Assembly: GCA_902557935.1 (NCBI GenBank) | Contig: CACECJ010000003.1 | Span: 1 to 64,000, forward strand | Length of the DNA stretch: 64,000 nt | DNA from: an uncultured Pelagibacteraceae bacterium | GTDB taxonomy: Bacteria > Pseudomonadota > Alphaproteobacteria > Pelagibacterales > Pelagibacteraceae | Reading direction: 5' to 3' | Shown here: positions 42,587 through 51,724 of the stretch, in pieces | Numbering within the stretch: position 1 is the stretch's first letter | How the letters are laid out: every line of letters starts with the position of its first letter | Position numbers and translations under genes: made by a program | The notes under the pieces: generated by a model | What the model saw: the letters and a program-made list of their open reading frames with translations, nothing else | The model's database searches: none | What the model was told of the DNA's origin: nothing

Positions 42587-42979
42587 ATGAAAAATATTTT
42601 CTTCTCTACTACAAAATATTTATTCTTTTTTTCATTTATAATTCTATTAATTCTTTATTTGTTCCCAGGAAGTTTAATTGGTTATTTTTTATACGGTAAT
42701 TTGGGAAAACAACCTGATTTTATTTCAAATCCAATAGGTACCTCTATTAATCATTTAGTATTCTTTTTTTATTTAAGTATTCTAGGTTTTATATTTCGAA
42801 GCAATCAAAGAAAATTTATTAATAGCTTTTCTTTTTTATTTTTAATTTCAATAATTTTAGAATTATTGCATTATTTCATTCCTAATAGAGCATTTGAACT
42901 TAATGACTTATACGCAAATAGCTCAGGAGTATTATTGGCTTATTTAATATTTAAACTTTTTAGTAAAACTAGGAACTAA
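42587..42979 (+). CDS. VanZ-like small membrane protein
   Basis: 130 residues with four hydrophobic segments. The second half has the VanZ-like pattern: INHLVFFFYLSILGF, then LELLHYFIPNRAFELNDLYANSSG, where the Pro-Asn-Arg and Asp-x-x-x-Asn residues recur in the family. Function of such proteins is mostly unknown. It is directly followed, with no gap, by the secreted nuclease gene. Confidence 0.75.
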   Translation: MKNIFFSTTKYLFFFSFIILLILYLFPGSLIGYFLYGNLGKQPDFISNPIGTSINHLVFFFYLSILGFIFRSNQRKFINSFSFLFLISIILELLHYFIPNRAFELNDLYANSSGVLLAYLIFKLFSKTRN

Positions 42980-43477
42980 ATGCCTTTGTATATTTTAATT
43001 TTATTTTTGACTTTTTTCTCTAATACGGTAGCAGAAGAAATATCTGGTGTTCCAAAAATCGTAGATGGAGACACTGTTCATATAAATGATAAAAAATTTA
43101 GACTAGAAGGTATAGATGCCCCAGAAATGGGACAACAATGTAAAAAAGAATCTTTAAAAATTTCATCAATAATTGGTTTTACATTTTACAAAGATTATAG
43201 CTGTGGAAAAGTTTCCAAAGAAAAATTAATAAGCAAAATTCATGGATCAAAAATAAAATGTATATTTACAACAAAAGACAAGTATAAAAGATATATTGCT
43301 ACATGTTACAAGGAAAAAATAAACTTAAATCAGTGGATGGTAAGAAATGGATACGCAATAGCATATAGAAGATACTCAAAAAAATATGTTCCAGATGAGG
43401 ATTTTGCTAAAGAAAACAAATTAGGATTATGGCAAGGGAAATTTATGAGTCCAGAAAAATGGAGAAAGCTTAACTAA
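42980..43477 (+). CDS. Secreted staphylococcal-nuclease-like protein
   Basis: 165 residues: signal peptide (LYILILFLTFFSNTVA, ~18 residues), then an SNase OB-fold with IVDGDTVHI, RLEGIDAPEMGQQC and GLWQGKFMSPEKWR. The Asp, Arg and calcium-site acidic residues of SNase are present at 29/31 and 41-48. Three to five Cys residues suggest periplasmic disulfides. Likely degrades extracellular or periplasmic nucleic acid; a nutrient role would fit an oligotroph but is inference. Confidence 0.88.
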   Translation: MPLYILILFLTFFSNTVAEEISGVPKIVDGDTVHINDKKFRLEGIDAPEMGQQCKKESLKISSIIGFTFYKDYSCGKVSKEKLISKIHGSKIKCIFTTKDKYKRYIATCYKEKINLNQWMVRNGYAIAYRRYSKKYVPDEDFAKENKLGLWQGKFMSPEKWRKLN

Positions 43478-43497
43478 TTTTTAGTATAAATCACTAA

Positions 43498-44097
43498 GTG
43501 ATTCCTTTTAAAAAAATAATATTTGTTTTAATTTTTTTTATTTTAGGTGCATGTTCGTCAATTCCGAAAAATACTCAAAATAGTTGTGCTATCTTTGAAG
43601 AGAGATATTTGTGGTACAAACATTCTAAGGCTTCCTATGAAAAATGGGGAGCACCTATTCATTTACAACTAGCTTTCGTAAAAAAAGAAAGTGATTTTAA
43701 TTGGCTCGCAAAACCTCCAAGAACTAAATTATTTAAAGTAATTCCATTTAAAAGACCTTCATCTTCATTTGGATACTCCCAAGCAGTGAAAGGAACCTGG
43801 GAACAATACAAAAGAGAAACAAATAATCCTCTTGCAACAAGAGCAAGATTTAAAGACTCAGTAGATTTTATAGGGTGGTATATTCATAAAACAAATAAAA
43901 TATTGAAAATTTCAAAAAAAGATCCTTATCGGCAGTATTTAGCCTATTATAAAGGTTGGGGAGATTATAAAAATTATTCAAAAGATAAAAAAGCTATAAT
44001 TTATGCAAAGTCTGTGAAGGATATGGCAAGCAAATATAGAAAACAATTAACGCTTTGCAAAAAAAATCTAGATAAAAACAAATATATTATTTTTTAA
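43498..44097 (+). CDS. Lipoprotein with lytic-transglycosylase-like (SLT) domain
   Basis: 199 residues with a lipoprotein signal: basic start, hydrophobic run, lipobox LGAC with Cys19. The mature part resembles lysozyme-like SLT domains: catalytic Glu candidate E64 in LAFVKKESDFNW, then SSFGYSQAVKGTWEQYK and AYYKGWGDY. It probably cuts or remodels peptidoglycan and would feed the AmgK/MurU recycling genes nearby. GTG start at 43498; no ATG gives a signal peptide. Convergent with the RND gene, overlapping it by 11 bases. Confidence 0.75.
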   Translation: MIPFKKIIFVLIFFILGACSSIPKNTQNSCAIFEERYLWYKHSKASYEKWGAPIHLQLAFVKKESDFNWLAKPPRTKLFKVIPFKRPSSSFGYSQAVKGTWEQYKRETNNPLATRARFKDSVDFIGWYIHKTNKILKISKKDPYRQYLAYYKGWGDYKNYSKDKKAIIYAKSVKDMASKYRKQLTLCKKNLDKNKYIIF

Positions 44098-47000
44098 GCT
44101 GTTTCTGTAACTCAATTTCAACAGCATCAATCCTCTTGGTTCCTCTTCCAACAATTGTATAAACAGTAGGAATTACGTAGAGAGTAAAAAAAGTTGAGAA
44201 TAACATTCCACCAAATATTGTTATACCAACAGTTAATCGACTTGCAGCACCAGGTCCAGTTCCAAGAATAAGCGGTAAAACTCCAATAACTGTTGAGATA
44301 CTTGTCATTAGAATAGGTCTTAGCCTTATAGCGGCAGCTTCAAATACAGCAACTTCTAAATTTTTTCCTTCCTTCCTTAATTGATTTGCAAATTCTACAA
44401 TTAGGATACCGTTTTTAGCTGAGAGACCGATCAAAATGATTAACGCTATCTGACTATAAACATTCAATGAAGAACCAACTACTAGTAAACCAATTAATCC
44501 GCCAAGAATAGCCATAGGTACAGTTAACATAATTGTTAGTGGATGCCTCCAGCTTTCAAATTGGGCACTCATGGCAAGGTATGCAGTAATTAATGCTAAA
44601 GCAAATATTACATAAAGTTCAGTGTTAGTTTTTTTATACTCTTCACTTTCGCCTTTATAAGCAATTTTTGCTTGAGGTGTATTTTGTTCTACAACACCTA
44701 CCAAAAACTTTAGAGCCTCATCAAGCGAATAGTCTCCAACAAGTCTTGCCGAGATAGTAACTGCTTTTTGTCTATTGTATCTTGCTAAGAATGGAGATTG
44801 TCCCTCTTCATCGTATGCAACTAAGTTTGATACAGACACAAGTTTTCCATTATTTTTAGATCTTACAAAAACTTTACTTATACTATCTGGCTCTTGTCTA
44901 TCTTTGATATCACCTTGCAAAATTATAGAATATTCTTTTCCATCCCTTGTAAAGTTTGTAACTCTTTTAGAGCCAAAAATGGTCTCTATAGTTTTTCCAA
45001 TATCTTCTGTCGAAACCCCAAGATCAGCAGCTTTTTTTTGATCTATCTTTACATTTAATTGAGGTTTATTAAGATCAAAATCATCTTGAATAGAAGTAAG
45101 ACCAGGATTTTTTCTTGCCTCTTTTTTAATTATCTCTTTCCACTCAATCAATTGTTCATATGTATTACCCAAAACAACAAATTGTACTGGACTTTCTATT
45201 CCGCCAGTCCTTATCCCCTGGGGCATTATTGGAAAAGCCAAAACACCTGGTACTCTTGCAATTTTTCCAAAAGATTCTCTCATTATGTCAACTCCGTGAC
45301 GATCTCTTTTAGCCCAAGGCTCTAAAAGAACAATTATAAAACCACTATTTACTTGTTTAGCCGACTTTCCAAAACCTGGAACTCTCATGATTAATTTTCT
45401 ATATTCACCTTTACCTACATTTGGAAGCAACAATTCCTCAATTTCTTCTGCTCTATCTTTGGTAAAATTAAAACCAGATCCTTGTGGAGCTTTTACAATT
45501 ACAAAAAATGCACCCCTATCTTCAGGAGCAATTAATTCTTTCTTAGCAAAATTAAAAAAAAATATTGTTAATGCAAGAGTTCCCAATAAAAAAATAGTTA
45601 TTGTTTTTCTTTTCTTTATCCAATTTAATAGTGAAACTTTGTAAAGATAAGTGAGATCTTTTAAAAACTTCTCAAATTTTAAAACAATCTTTGATTTTTG
45701 CATATCTTTCTGTAAAAATTTACTAGCCAACATTGGACTTAATGATAAAGCAACAAAGCTAGAAATAATCACAGCCGATGCAAGAGTAATTGCTGTTTGA
45801 GTAAAAAGAACCCCTGTTATACCTTTAATAAAAATAAGAGGAACAAATACTGCTACTAACACAACAGTTGTAGCTATTATTGCAAATGATACCTGCTTAG
45901 CACCTTTGTAAGCTGCAACTAAAGGTGTATCACCTAACTCTATTCTCCTCACTATATTTTCAAGCATCACAATGGCATCATCAACCACAATACCTATAGC
46001 TAACACTAAGGCCATCAAAGTAAAAAGATTAATTGAAAAATCAAAAATATAAATTGATAAAAAAGTTGAGATTAATGAAACAGGTAAAGCTATTAAAGGG
46101 ACAACCAAAGCTCTTAGGTTGCCTAGAAAAAGATAAATAATAATAGTTACCAATATTAATGCAATTATTAGCGTTTTATAAACTTCTTTAATAGCAGATT
46201 TTATATAATTACTTCTATCAAATGAAACTTCAAGGGTAGTACCTGGCGGCAAGCTAGGTTTTAATTCTTTTATCTTTTTTTTGATACCATTAGCTACAGC
46301 GATGGTGTTTGCATCAGATTGTTGATATATCCCTATACCAACAACTTGCTTTCCATTACCTTTAAAAAGAGTTCTTGTTGACTCAGCTCCTAATTCAATT
46401 CTTGACACATCTGACAGGGTTATGATTGAACCGTCCTTAGCTCTTTTTAGAGGTAGATTTTTATAATTCTCAACTTCTTTATAAGCTTTATCGAGTTTTA
46501 TAGTTAGATCGATATCCCTTGACTCAATTCGTCCAGCCGGGAACTCTGTATTTTCTCTTCTGAGAACTGTCTCAACTTCTTGAGTAGTAAGATCTCTTGC
46601 AGCCAAAGCTATAGGATCTAACCAAACTCTTAGTGAAAGTTCTCTTTGACCACCGAGGCGTACTCTGCCTACGCCATCAACAGTAGAGAAAGTATCAGTT
46701 AAATATCTATCTGCGTAATCAGTTAATTCTAAATCAGTCATTGTTTCAGAGTTAAAAGACAACCACATAGTAGTTCTCATGCCCGCACTTTGCTTGAAAA
46801 TTTCAGGTTGTTCCGCACCTTCAGGTAAATTATCCAGCACTCTAGATACAGAGCTTCTTACATCATTAGCAACGTCATCTAAGTTTAAACTCGTCTCAAA
46901 TGTGAGTGTTATTCTTGAACTTTCATCTTCACTAAATGAATCTATCGTTTCTAACCCAGGTGTTCCTCCAACAAAATCTTCGATTTTTTGAGTTATTTGA

Positions 47001-47182
47001 GTATCAACAATTTCTGCCGATGCACCTCTATACTCAGTTTGAATAGTAACTACAGGAGGCTGTACATCAGGCAGTTCATCAGTTGGAATTTCTTGAAAAG
47101 TAACAAGACCAAATATCACTAACACTAAGCTCATTACTGAGGCTACGACGGGTCTTTTAATAGATAAGTCTGTTAAAAACAT
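44087..47182 (-). CDS. RND-family multidrug efflux permease (AcrB/MexB-like)
   Basis: 1031 residues with the RND repeat organisation: TM1 near 12-30, large periplasmic loop, TM2-6 from ~335, second loop, then the C-terminal TM block. The proton relay is intact: D401/D402 in AIGIVVDDAIVMLE and Lys in LIGLSAKNGILIVEFANQ. The porter-domain start (DELPDVQPPVVTIQTEYRGAS) is typical of the HAE-1 drug exporters. It is coded directly after its adaptor (gene end/start touching). No outer-membrane TolC gene is in the window. Substrate unknown. Confidence 0.95.
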   Translation of the reverse strand: MFLTDLSIKRPVVASVMSLVLVIFGLVTFQEIPTDELPDVQPPVVTIQTEYRGASAEIVDTQITQKIEDFVGGTPGLETIDSFSEDESSRITLTFETSLNLDDVANDVRSSVSRVLDNLPEGAEQPEIFKQSAGMRTTMWLSFNSETMTDLELTDYADRYLTDTFSTVDGVGRVRLGGQRELSLRVWLDPIALAARDLTTQEVETVLRRENTEFPAGRIESRDIDLTIKLDKAYKEVENYKNLPLKRAKDGSIITLSDVSRIELGAESTRTLFKGNGKQVVGIGIYQQSDANTIAVANGIKKKIKELKPSLPPGTTLEVSFDRSNYIKSAIKEVYKTLIIALILVTIIIYLFLGNLRALVVPLIALPVSLISTFLSIYIFDFSINLFTLMALVLAIGIVVDDAIVMLENIVRRIELGDTPLVAAYKGAKQVSFAIIATTVVLVAVFVPLIFIKGITGVLFTQTAITLASAVIISSFVALSLSPMLASKFLQKDMQKSKIVLKFEKFLKDLTYLYKVSLLNWIKKRKTITIFLLGTLALTIFFFNFAKKELIAPEDRGAFFVIVKAPQGSGFNFTKDRAEEIEELLLPNVGKGEYRKLIMRVPGFGKSAKQVNSGFIIVLLEPWAKRDRHGVDIMRESFGKIARVPGVLAFPIMPQGIRTGGIESPVQFVVLGNTYEQLIEWKEIIKKEARKNPGLTSIQDDFDLNKPQLNVKIDQKKAADLGVSTEDIGKTIETIFGSKRVTNFTRDGKEYSIILQGDIKDRQEPDSISKVFVRSKNNGKLVSVSNLVAYDEEGQSPFLARYNRQKAVTISARLVGDYSLDEALKFLVGVVEQNTPQAKIAYKGESEEYKKTNTELYVIFALALITAYLAMSAQFESWRHPLTIMLTVPMAILGGLIGLLVVGSSLNVYSQIALIILIGLSAKNGILIVEFANQLRKEGKNLEVAVFEAAAIRLRPILMTSISTVIGVLPLILGTGPGAASRLTVGITIFGGMLFSTFFTLYVIPTVYTIVGRGTKRIDAVEIELQKQLKK

Positions 47183-48055
47183 TTAATTTCTTGGATTTAT
47201 AATTTTGATTTTTGCATTATTTCTTACTTTTGAGACACCTTCTGTAATAACAAGATCACCTTCATTTATACCTGATACAACAGAAACTTTTCCAAAATTT
47301 CTTTTACCTATTTCAATATTTTTTTTCTCAGCAGTTTCGTTACTTACTGTGTAAACAAAAGCTGTACTACCTTGAATCGTTACTGCACTTTCAGGAACAC
47401 CAATTTGGTTAATTTCGTCGTAGATAATTTTTACCGTCATTAGTTGCCCTGGAATGATTTCAAAATTAGAATTATCAACCAAAACTCTGGATAAGATTGA
47501 TCTTGTAGAAGGATCTATTCTTGAGCTAATTGTTTGAATTTTACCCTCAAAAGTTTTTTTAAATGCTGAACTTGTAATTTCTGCCTTTAATCCTGGTTTG
47601 AGTATACTTACATAATTCTCTGGGACTTTTATATCTATTACTATTTTTTTTAAATCATCCAAAGTTACTATTAAACTCTCTGAACCCAAAACTCCTTGGG
47701 CTATTTCTCTTTTCCCCAATTTACCCGCAAAATCTGCAATAATCTCTTCCCCACTTTTAAGTCTAAGGATTATTTCACCTTTTTTTACAAATCTATTATC
47801 AATGTTTAATTTTCCAGAAACTTCATTGGTTTTAATTCTATACGTTTTTGAATTTTGCGCTAATGCTGTACCAAAAGTTTCTATACTTTTGTAAAACAAA
47901 GATCTCTCAACTTGCTTTACAATTACCCCTGGTGCTGGCCTTACACTAAATTTTTTCTTAAAGTGTAAACCAATAAAATGCCTTGCAGCAATAATTGCAA
48001 AAATAGCAATAAAAAAGATAATTAAAAATACTTTTAATTTTGATGATGCTTTCAT
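47183..48055 (-). CDS. RND efflux periplasmic adaptor lacking the alpha-hairpin
   Basis: 290 residues with an N-terminal membrane anchor (LKVFLIIFFIAIFAIIAA) then adaptor domains. The two lipoyl half-motifs (about 78-99, NRFVKKGEIILRLK, and about 102-131, IIADFAGKLGKREIAQGVLG) are almost adjacent, so the coiled-coil hairpin that normally separates them and meets TolC is missing. Beta-barrel and membrane-proximal parts follow (GQLMTVKIIYDE, VVSGINEGDLVITEGVSKV). I start at ATG 48055, two bases after sseA; an upstream in-frame start at 48082 would overlap sseA. Family length is usually 350-400. Confidence 0.88.
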   Translation of the reverse strand: MKASSKLKVFLIIFFIAIFAIIAARHFIGLHFKKKFSVRPAPGVIVKQVERSLFYKSIETFGTALAQNSKTYRIKTNEVSGKLNIDNRFVKKGEIILRLKSGEEIIADFAGKLGKREIAQGVLGSESLIVTLDDLKKIVIDIKVPENYVSILKPGLKAEITSSAFKKTFEGKIQTISSRIDPSTRSILSRVLVDNSNFEIIPGQLMTVKIIYDEINQIGVPESAVTIQGSTAFVYTVSNETAEKKNIEIGKRNFGKVSVVSGINEGDLVITEGVSKVRNNAKIKIINPRN

Positions 48056-48057
48056 TT

Positions 48058-48870
48058 TTATTCTAATCCGTACTCCGACCATGAGCCGTCATAGATAGTA
48101 GGTTTTTTACCACTTATGATAGAATTAGCTAGTCCTAAAATACATGCGGTGACTCCAGATCCGCATGTAAAAGCAATATCTTTATCTTTATCTATTTCAT
48201 TCTGATCAAAAATCTTTATTAAATCTTCTTTTTTTTTGAAGGTTCTATTTTCATTTAAAAGTAATTGAAAAGGTATATTTTTAGATCCTTCAATGTGACC
48301 ACTTTTTAATCCTTGTCGGGGTTCAGGAACCAAACCCAAATATCTTTCTTTGCTTCTAGCATCGATTAACTGAAATTTTTTATCTAATATGTTTTTTTTG
48401 ACTTGAGTTTTATTTATTACCATGGATAAATTTTCATTAGTTTCATAATTAGTTTTGGAGATTTTTATTATTTCTTTTGACACAGCTCTATTTTCCTTCA
48501 ACCATTTTGTAAAATTCCCATCTAAAACAGAAACTAGATCAGCATTATGTCCAAAGTAAATAAAAGTATACCAAACTCTACATGAACTGAAGACATCTGA
48601 ATTATCATAAATAATTACATGGTCAGAATTATTTATTCCCAAATTGGAAACAATGTTTCCCCACTCTTTATTTGACGGAAGCATATGGGGTAACGAAGAA
48701 TTTTTCTTTGAATTTTTATCAATATCAAAGAATATAGAGTTCTTAATATGATTTTCTTTAAACTCCTCTTCAGCATTTCTACCTGAGTTAGGCAAACACC
48801 AAGTAGCATCTAATATTTTCACTTTATTGATATTTTTTTCAAGCCATTCTGTAGTAACAAGCTGTTTCAT
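48058..48870 (-). CDS. sseA: 3-mercaptopyruvate sulfurtransferase (double rhodanese)
   Basis: 270 residues forming two rhodanese domains; the first is inactive, the second has the active-site loop FTCGSGVTACILG, whose CGSGVT form marks mercaptopyruvate sulfurtransferase rather than thiosulfate sulfurtransferase (CRKGVT). Also WCLPNSGRNAEEEF and DARSKERYLGLVPEPRQGL. Transfers sulfur to thiols or cyanide. Overlaps msrA by one base, so co-transcribed; both handle sulfur amino acid chemistry. Confidence 0.93.
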   Translation of the reverse strand: MKQLVTTEWLEKNINKVKILDATWCLPNSGRNAEEEFKENHIKNSIFFDIDKNSKKNSSLPHMLPSNKEWGNIVSNLGINNSDHVIIYDNSDVFSSCRVWYTFIYFGHNADLVSVLDGNFTKWLKENRAVSKEIIKISKTNYETNENLSMVINKTQVKKNILDKKFQLIDARSKERYLGLVPEPRQGLKSGHIEGSKNIPFQLLLNENRTFKKKEDLIKIFDQNEIDKDKDIAFTCGSGVTACILGLANSIISGKKPTIYDGSWSEYGLE

Positions 48871-49316
48871 TATCTATTTTTTTCTATGTACTTTTGATGA
48901 TATTCTTCTGCCTTACAATAATTTTTGAGTCGAGAAATATTAGTTTGAATTTTTCCATTAAGTTCCTTATTAAAAATTTCCAAAATTTCTTTAGCCTCAG
49001 CTTTTTGAATGTCATCTTCATAAAATATTTCACTTCGATATTGAGTTCCAACATCAGGGTATTGCATATCTTTTTGAGTAGGGTCGTGCATTTTAAAAAA
49101 TAAATCTAAAATTTTTTTAAAAGAAATTAATTTTTCATCAAAGGTAAGTCTTACAACTTCAGCATGACCAGTGTCACCTCTACATACTTCTTCATATGTA
49201 ACTTTATCGGATAATCCACCGGCATAACCGACTTCTGTTTCAATTATACCAGGCTTATTTTTGAAGTTTTCCTCAGGTTTCCAAAAACAGCCAAGAGCAA
49301 GTGTACATTTCTTCAT
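48870..49316 (-). CDS. msrA: Peptide-methionine (S)-S-oxide reductase MsrA
   Basis: Repairs oxidised methionine in proteins. 148 residues with the catalytic LALGCFWKPEENF (FW instead of canonical CFWG), GYAGG, DTGHAEVVRLTFDE and DPTQKDMQYPDVGTQYRS. One further Cys (RLKNYCKAEEYHQKY) can act as resolving Cys. First gene of the msrA-sseA-adaptor-RND string, and likely part of the same oxidative-stress response as KatG. Confidence 0.95.
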   Translation of the reverse strand: MKKCTLALGCFWKPEENFKNKPGIIETEVGYAGGLSDKVTYEEVCRGDTGHAEVVRLTFDEKLISFKKILDLFFKMHDPTQKDMQYPDVGTQYRSEIFYEDDIQKAEAKEILEIFNKELNGKIQTNISRLKNYCKAEEYHQKYIEKNR

Positions 49317-49349
49317 AAAGTAATTATATAGAGTTGTGAGGATATTAAA

Positions 49350-50228
49350 TTGTTAGCACGAAATCAATTAGGCGTATTGTACGGGGTAGCATCTGTGGCA
49401 TGTTTTGCCATGATGGATGCTTGTGTAAAATGGTTAGACCAGTTTCCTGTTGGTGAAGTATTATTTGCAAGATTTTTTTTTGGTTTGATACCAATTTTAA
49501 TGCTTGTACCTAAGAGTGAATTTAAAACTTTTTATAAAACTACAAGACCTAAATTACATGCTTTCAGAGCTGTAACAGGGACCTTAGCAATTATTGCACT
49601 TTTTATCGCTCTCAGAGAAATACCTTTGGCGGATGTTGTAAGTTTGACTTTTGGAGGCCCAATTTTCGTTACCTTAGGTTCAATATTTTTTTTATCTGAA
49701 AAAGTGGGTATTAGAAGATGGTCTGCAGTTTTAATTGGGTTTATCGGGATGTTAATGATTGTCAAACCTGCTTATGATGAATTAAATATTTATTACTTGT
49801 TTCCAATAATTTTTTGTATTTTCTTCGCTTGTGTAGCTTTAAGTATAAGAAGTTTATCATCTACCGAGCCTAATTATAGAATTGCTTTATACTTTTCTTT
49901 ATTAAGCATGGCAGTTGGTTTAGCAACACTTCCTTTTGGGTGGATCATCCCATCAAAATTTGAAATATTTCTTCTTATTTTTACAGGAATAATTGGTTCA
50001 GTTGCGAATATTTTACTTACCGTATCACTAAGAATTGCAGAAGCATCCTTAGTTACACCAACAAAATATTTAAATTTAGTATTTGCAATTTTATTAGGAT
50101 ATTTCATTTGGGGTGAAATACCAAAAGTGCTAACTCTTTTGGGCGCTGCTTTAATTATTGTAAGTTCTGTAATTATTTTTATGAGAGAGTCTCAACTTAA
50201 AAAACAGGTTGTAAGTCCGAGACCGTGA
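49350..50228 (+). CDS. DMT-superfamily transporter (two EamA domains)
   Basis: 292 residues with about ten hydrophobic helices in two EamA halves (first ~1-140, second ~150-285). Repeated features: VASVACFAMMDACVKW and AEASLVTPTKYLNLVFAILLGYFIWGEIP. Substrate cannot be read from sequence; family members move amino acids, nucleosides or metabolites, often outwards. It starts with TTG at 49350, with GAGG 9 bases upstream; ATG 49410 would cut TM1. The GTG of the next gene overlaps its stop by 4 bases. Confidence 0.88.
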   Translation: MLARNQLGVLYGVASVACFAMMDACVKWLDQFPVGEVLFARFFFGLIPILMLVPKSEFKTFYKTTRPKLHAFRAVTGTLAIIALFIALREIPLADVVSLTFGGPIFVTLGSIFFLSEKVGIRRWSAVLIGFIGMLMIVKPAYDELNIYYLFPIIFCIFFACVALSIRSLSSTEPNYRIALYFSLLSMAVGLATLPFGWIIPSKFEIFLLIFTGIIGSVANILLTVSLRIAEASLVTPTKYLNLVFAILLGYFIWGEIPKVLTLLGAALIIVSSVIIFMRESQLKKQVVSPRP

Positions 50229-50848
50229 GTAAATATCCAAGTTATTGGTTTAAAGCAGTTAAAACTTTGTCTAAAAGAGATAAAGTTTTAAAAAAACTTA
50301 TCCTTAAATATAATGATAAATTTTTGACTACTAGAAAAGATATTTTTTACTCTTTATGTAAAAGTATAGTCGGTCAGCAGATAAGTGTATCAGCTGCTAA
50401 CTCAGTATTTAAAAAATTTCAAAAGAAAACTAAAAGAATTAATCCCTCAAAAGTATCAAAATTATCAATATCACAACTTAAATCCTGTGGTCTAAGCAGA
50501 CAAAAAGCTTTGGGAATAAAAGAATTGTCAATTAAATTTGTAAAGAAAGAATTCGATCCAAAATTAATCAAAAACATGAATGACGAGGAAGCCATTCAAT
50601 ACTTATCATCTTTGAGACAAATAGGTAGATGGAGTGCAGAAATGATTTTACTATTCACTTACAATCGATCTAATATTTGGCCTTTGCAAGATATTGGCCT
50701 ATTAAGAGCTATATCAAACAATTACAAGAAAAAATACTTTCCTCCAAAAAGTTTTTTAAATAAACTTTATAAAAAATTTACACCTTATTGTTCAGTTGCA
50801 ACGTGGTATCTCTGGCGAAGCATTGACGATGAACCAATCCTATATTAA
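50225..50848 (+). CDS. DNA-3-methyladenine glycosylase II-like (AlkA/HhH-GPD)
   Basis: 207-residue HhH-GPD glycosylase removing alkylated bases. SIVGQQISVSAANSVFKKF and the hairpin LSSLRQIGRWSAEMILLF are followed by the catalytic Asp in PLQDIGLLRAI. No iron-sulfur cluster Cys set is present, in line with AlkA rather than Nth/MutY. GTG start, overlapping the DMT transporter by 4 bases. Converges on the DUF1330 gene with a 4-base overlap. Confidence 0.9.
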   Translation: MSKYPSYWFKAVKTLSKRDKVLKKLILKYNDKFLTTRKDIFYSLCKSIVGQQISVSAANSVFKKFQKKTKRINPSKVSKLSISQLKSCGLSRQKALGIKELSIKFVKKEFDPKLIKNMNDEEAIQYLSSLRQIGRWSAEMILLFTYNRSNIWPLQDIGLLRAISNNYKKKYFPPKSFLNKLYKKFTPYCSVATWYLWRSIDDEPILY

Positions 50849-51132
50849 GCGCCCTCAATCGTTTGATGTTGACGTTCTGCATAGCCTTCAAGAATAGAAT
50901 GTGCATCTTGATACTCTTTTGAATTGTAAAAGTTATTAGCTTCATCATAGGATGGAAACTCAATTACAACTGTTCTTGGAGACTTATCGCCCTCATTAGA
51001 TATAGATTTTCCACCTCTAATTAAAAATTTTCCCTTATATTTTTCAACTGCTGCTCTAGCTTTGACAGCGTATTCTTTTAACTTTTCCTCATTACTTATA
51101 CTTTTATAAACACAAACTACGTATCCTTTCAT
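50845..51132 (-). CDS. DUF1330 family protein
   Basis: 95-residue small alpha/beta (dimeric ferredoxin-like) protein with the family hallmarks YAVKARAAVEKYKGKFLIRGG, VVIEFPSYDEANNFYNSKEYQ and a C-terminal EGYAERQHQTIEG. Family function is unknown; roles in small-molecule handling have been guessed. Single-gene unit, divergent from the phosphoribosyltransferase gene across 33 bases. Confidence 0.9.
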   Translation of the reverse strand: MKGYVVCVYKSISNEEKLKEYAVKARAAVEKYKGKFLIRGGKSISNEGDKSPRTVVIEFPSYDEANNFYNSKEYQDAHSILEGYAERQHQTIEGA

Positions 51133-51165
51133 TTACAACTCCTTTAAAATAAACTAACTTTTTTC

Positions 51166-51693
51166 ATGGCAGATAAACTTATCATTGATTGGAAAGAGTA
51201 TAATCTAATCGTTGAAAAATTAGCAATACAAATTCATGAAAGTGGTTTTAAACCTAACTTACTTATTGGTATTGCGAGAGGTGGCCTGCCAATTACTGAT
51301 GTCTTAAGCCGAGTTTTTAAATTAAAATGTGCTTATCTTGCCGTAGAATCATACTCTGGAGAGGGTATAGAGGATAGACAAGGGGATTTGGTTTTCTCAA
51401 GAGAAATGAGCTCTACTGTTCAAGACATGAAAGGCAACATTCTTTTATGTGATGATTTATCTGATACAGGGGTAACACTAAATAAAAGTATTGATTGGTT
51501 AAAAAAATATCCACCCCTCAAAGGCAATATAAAAGAGATTAAAACTGCTGTTCTTTGGAAAAAAAAAGATTCAACTTTCGAACCTGATTTTTGTGCTCAA
51601 AGATTAGATAGTAATCCATGGATTGTTCAACCATTCGAGCATTATGAAGAAATAAAAGTTCAAGATTTAATTAAGAAACATCATAAGAATTAA
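51166..51693 (+). CDS. Purine phosphoribosyltransferase-like protein (xanthine/guanine type)
   Basis: 175 residues of type I PRTase fold: LIGIARGGLPITDVLSRV, the PRPP-binding LLCDDLSDTGVTLNKS, and a flexible loop (ESYSGEG). Closest in pattern to bacterial Gpt/COG2236 phosphoribosyltransferases that salvage xanthine, guanine or hypoxanthine. The purine permease converges on it, which supports a base-salvage role. Exact base specificity cannot be read. Confidence 0.8.
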   Translation: MADKLIIDWKEYNLIVEKLAIQIHESGFKPNLLIGIARGGLPITDVLSRVFKLKCAYLAVESYSGEGIEDRQGDLVFSREMSSTVQDMKGNILLCDDLSDTGVTLNKSIDWLKKYPPLKGNIKEIKTAVLWKKKDSTFEPDFCAQRLDSNPWIVQPFEHYEEIKVQDLIKKHHKN

Positions 51694-51724
51694 GGGCCAG
51701 AATTAACTGGCCCTAAAATTTTTA
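51693..51724. terminator. Terminator between convergent PRTase and permease genes
   Basis: Perfect 8-bp GC-rich stem AGGGCCAG / CTGGCCCT with loop AATTAA (51701-51706). A weak T tract follows in the plus direction (AAAATTTTT). On the minus strand, TTAATTCTTATG follows. It can serve both converging genes, one of only two convergent junctions here with room for a hairpin. Confidence 0.75.
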
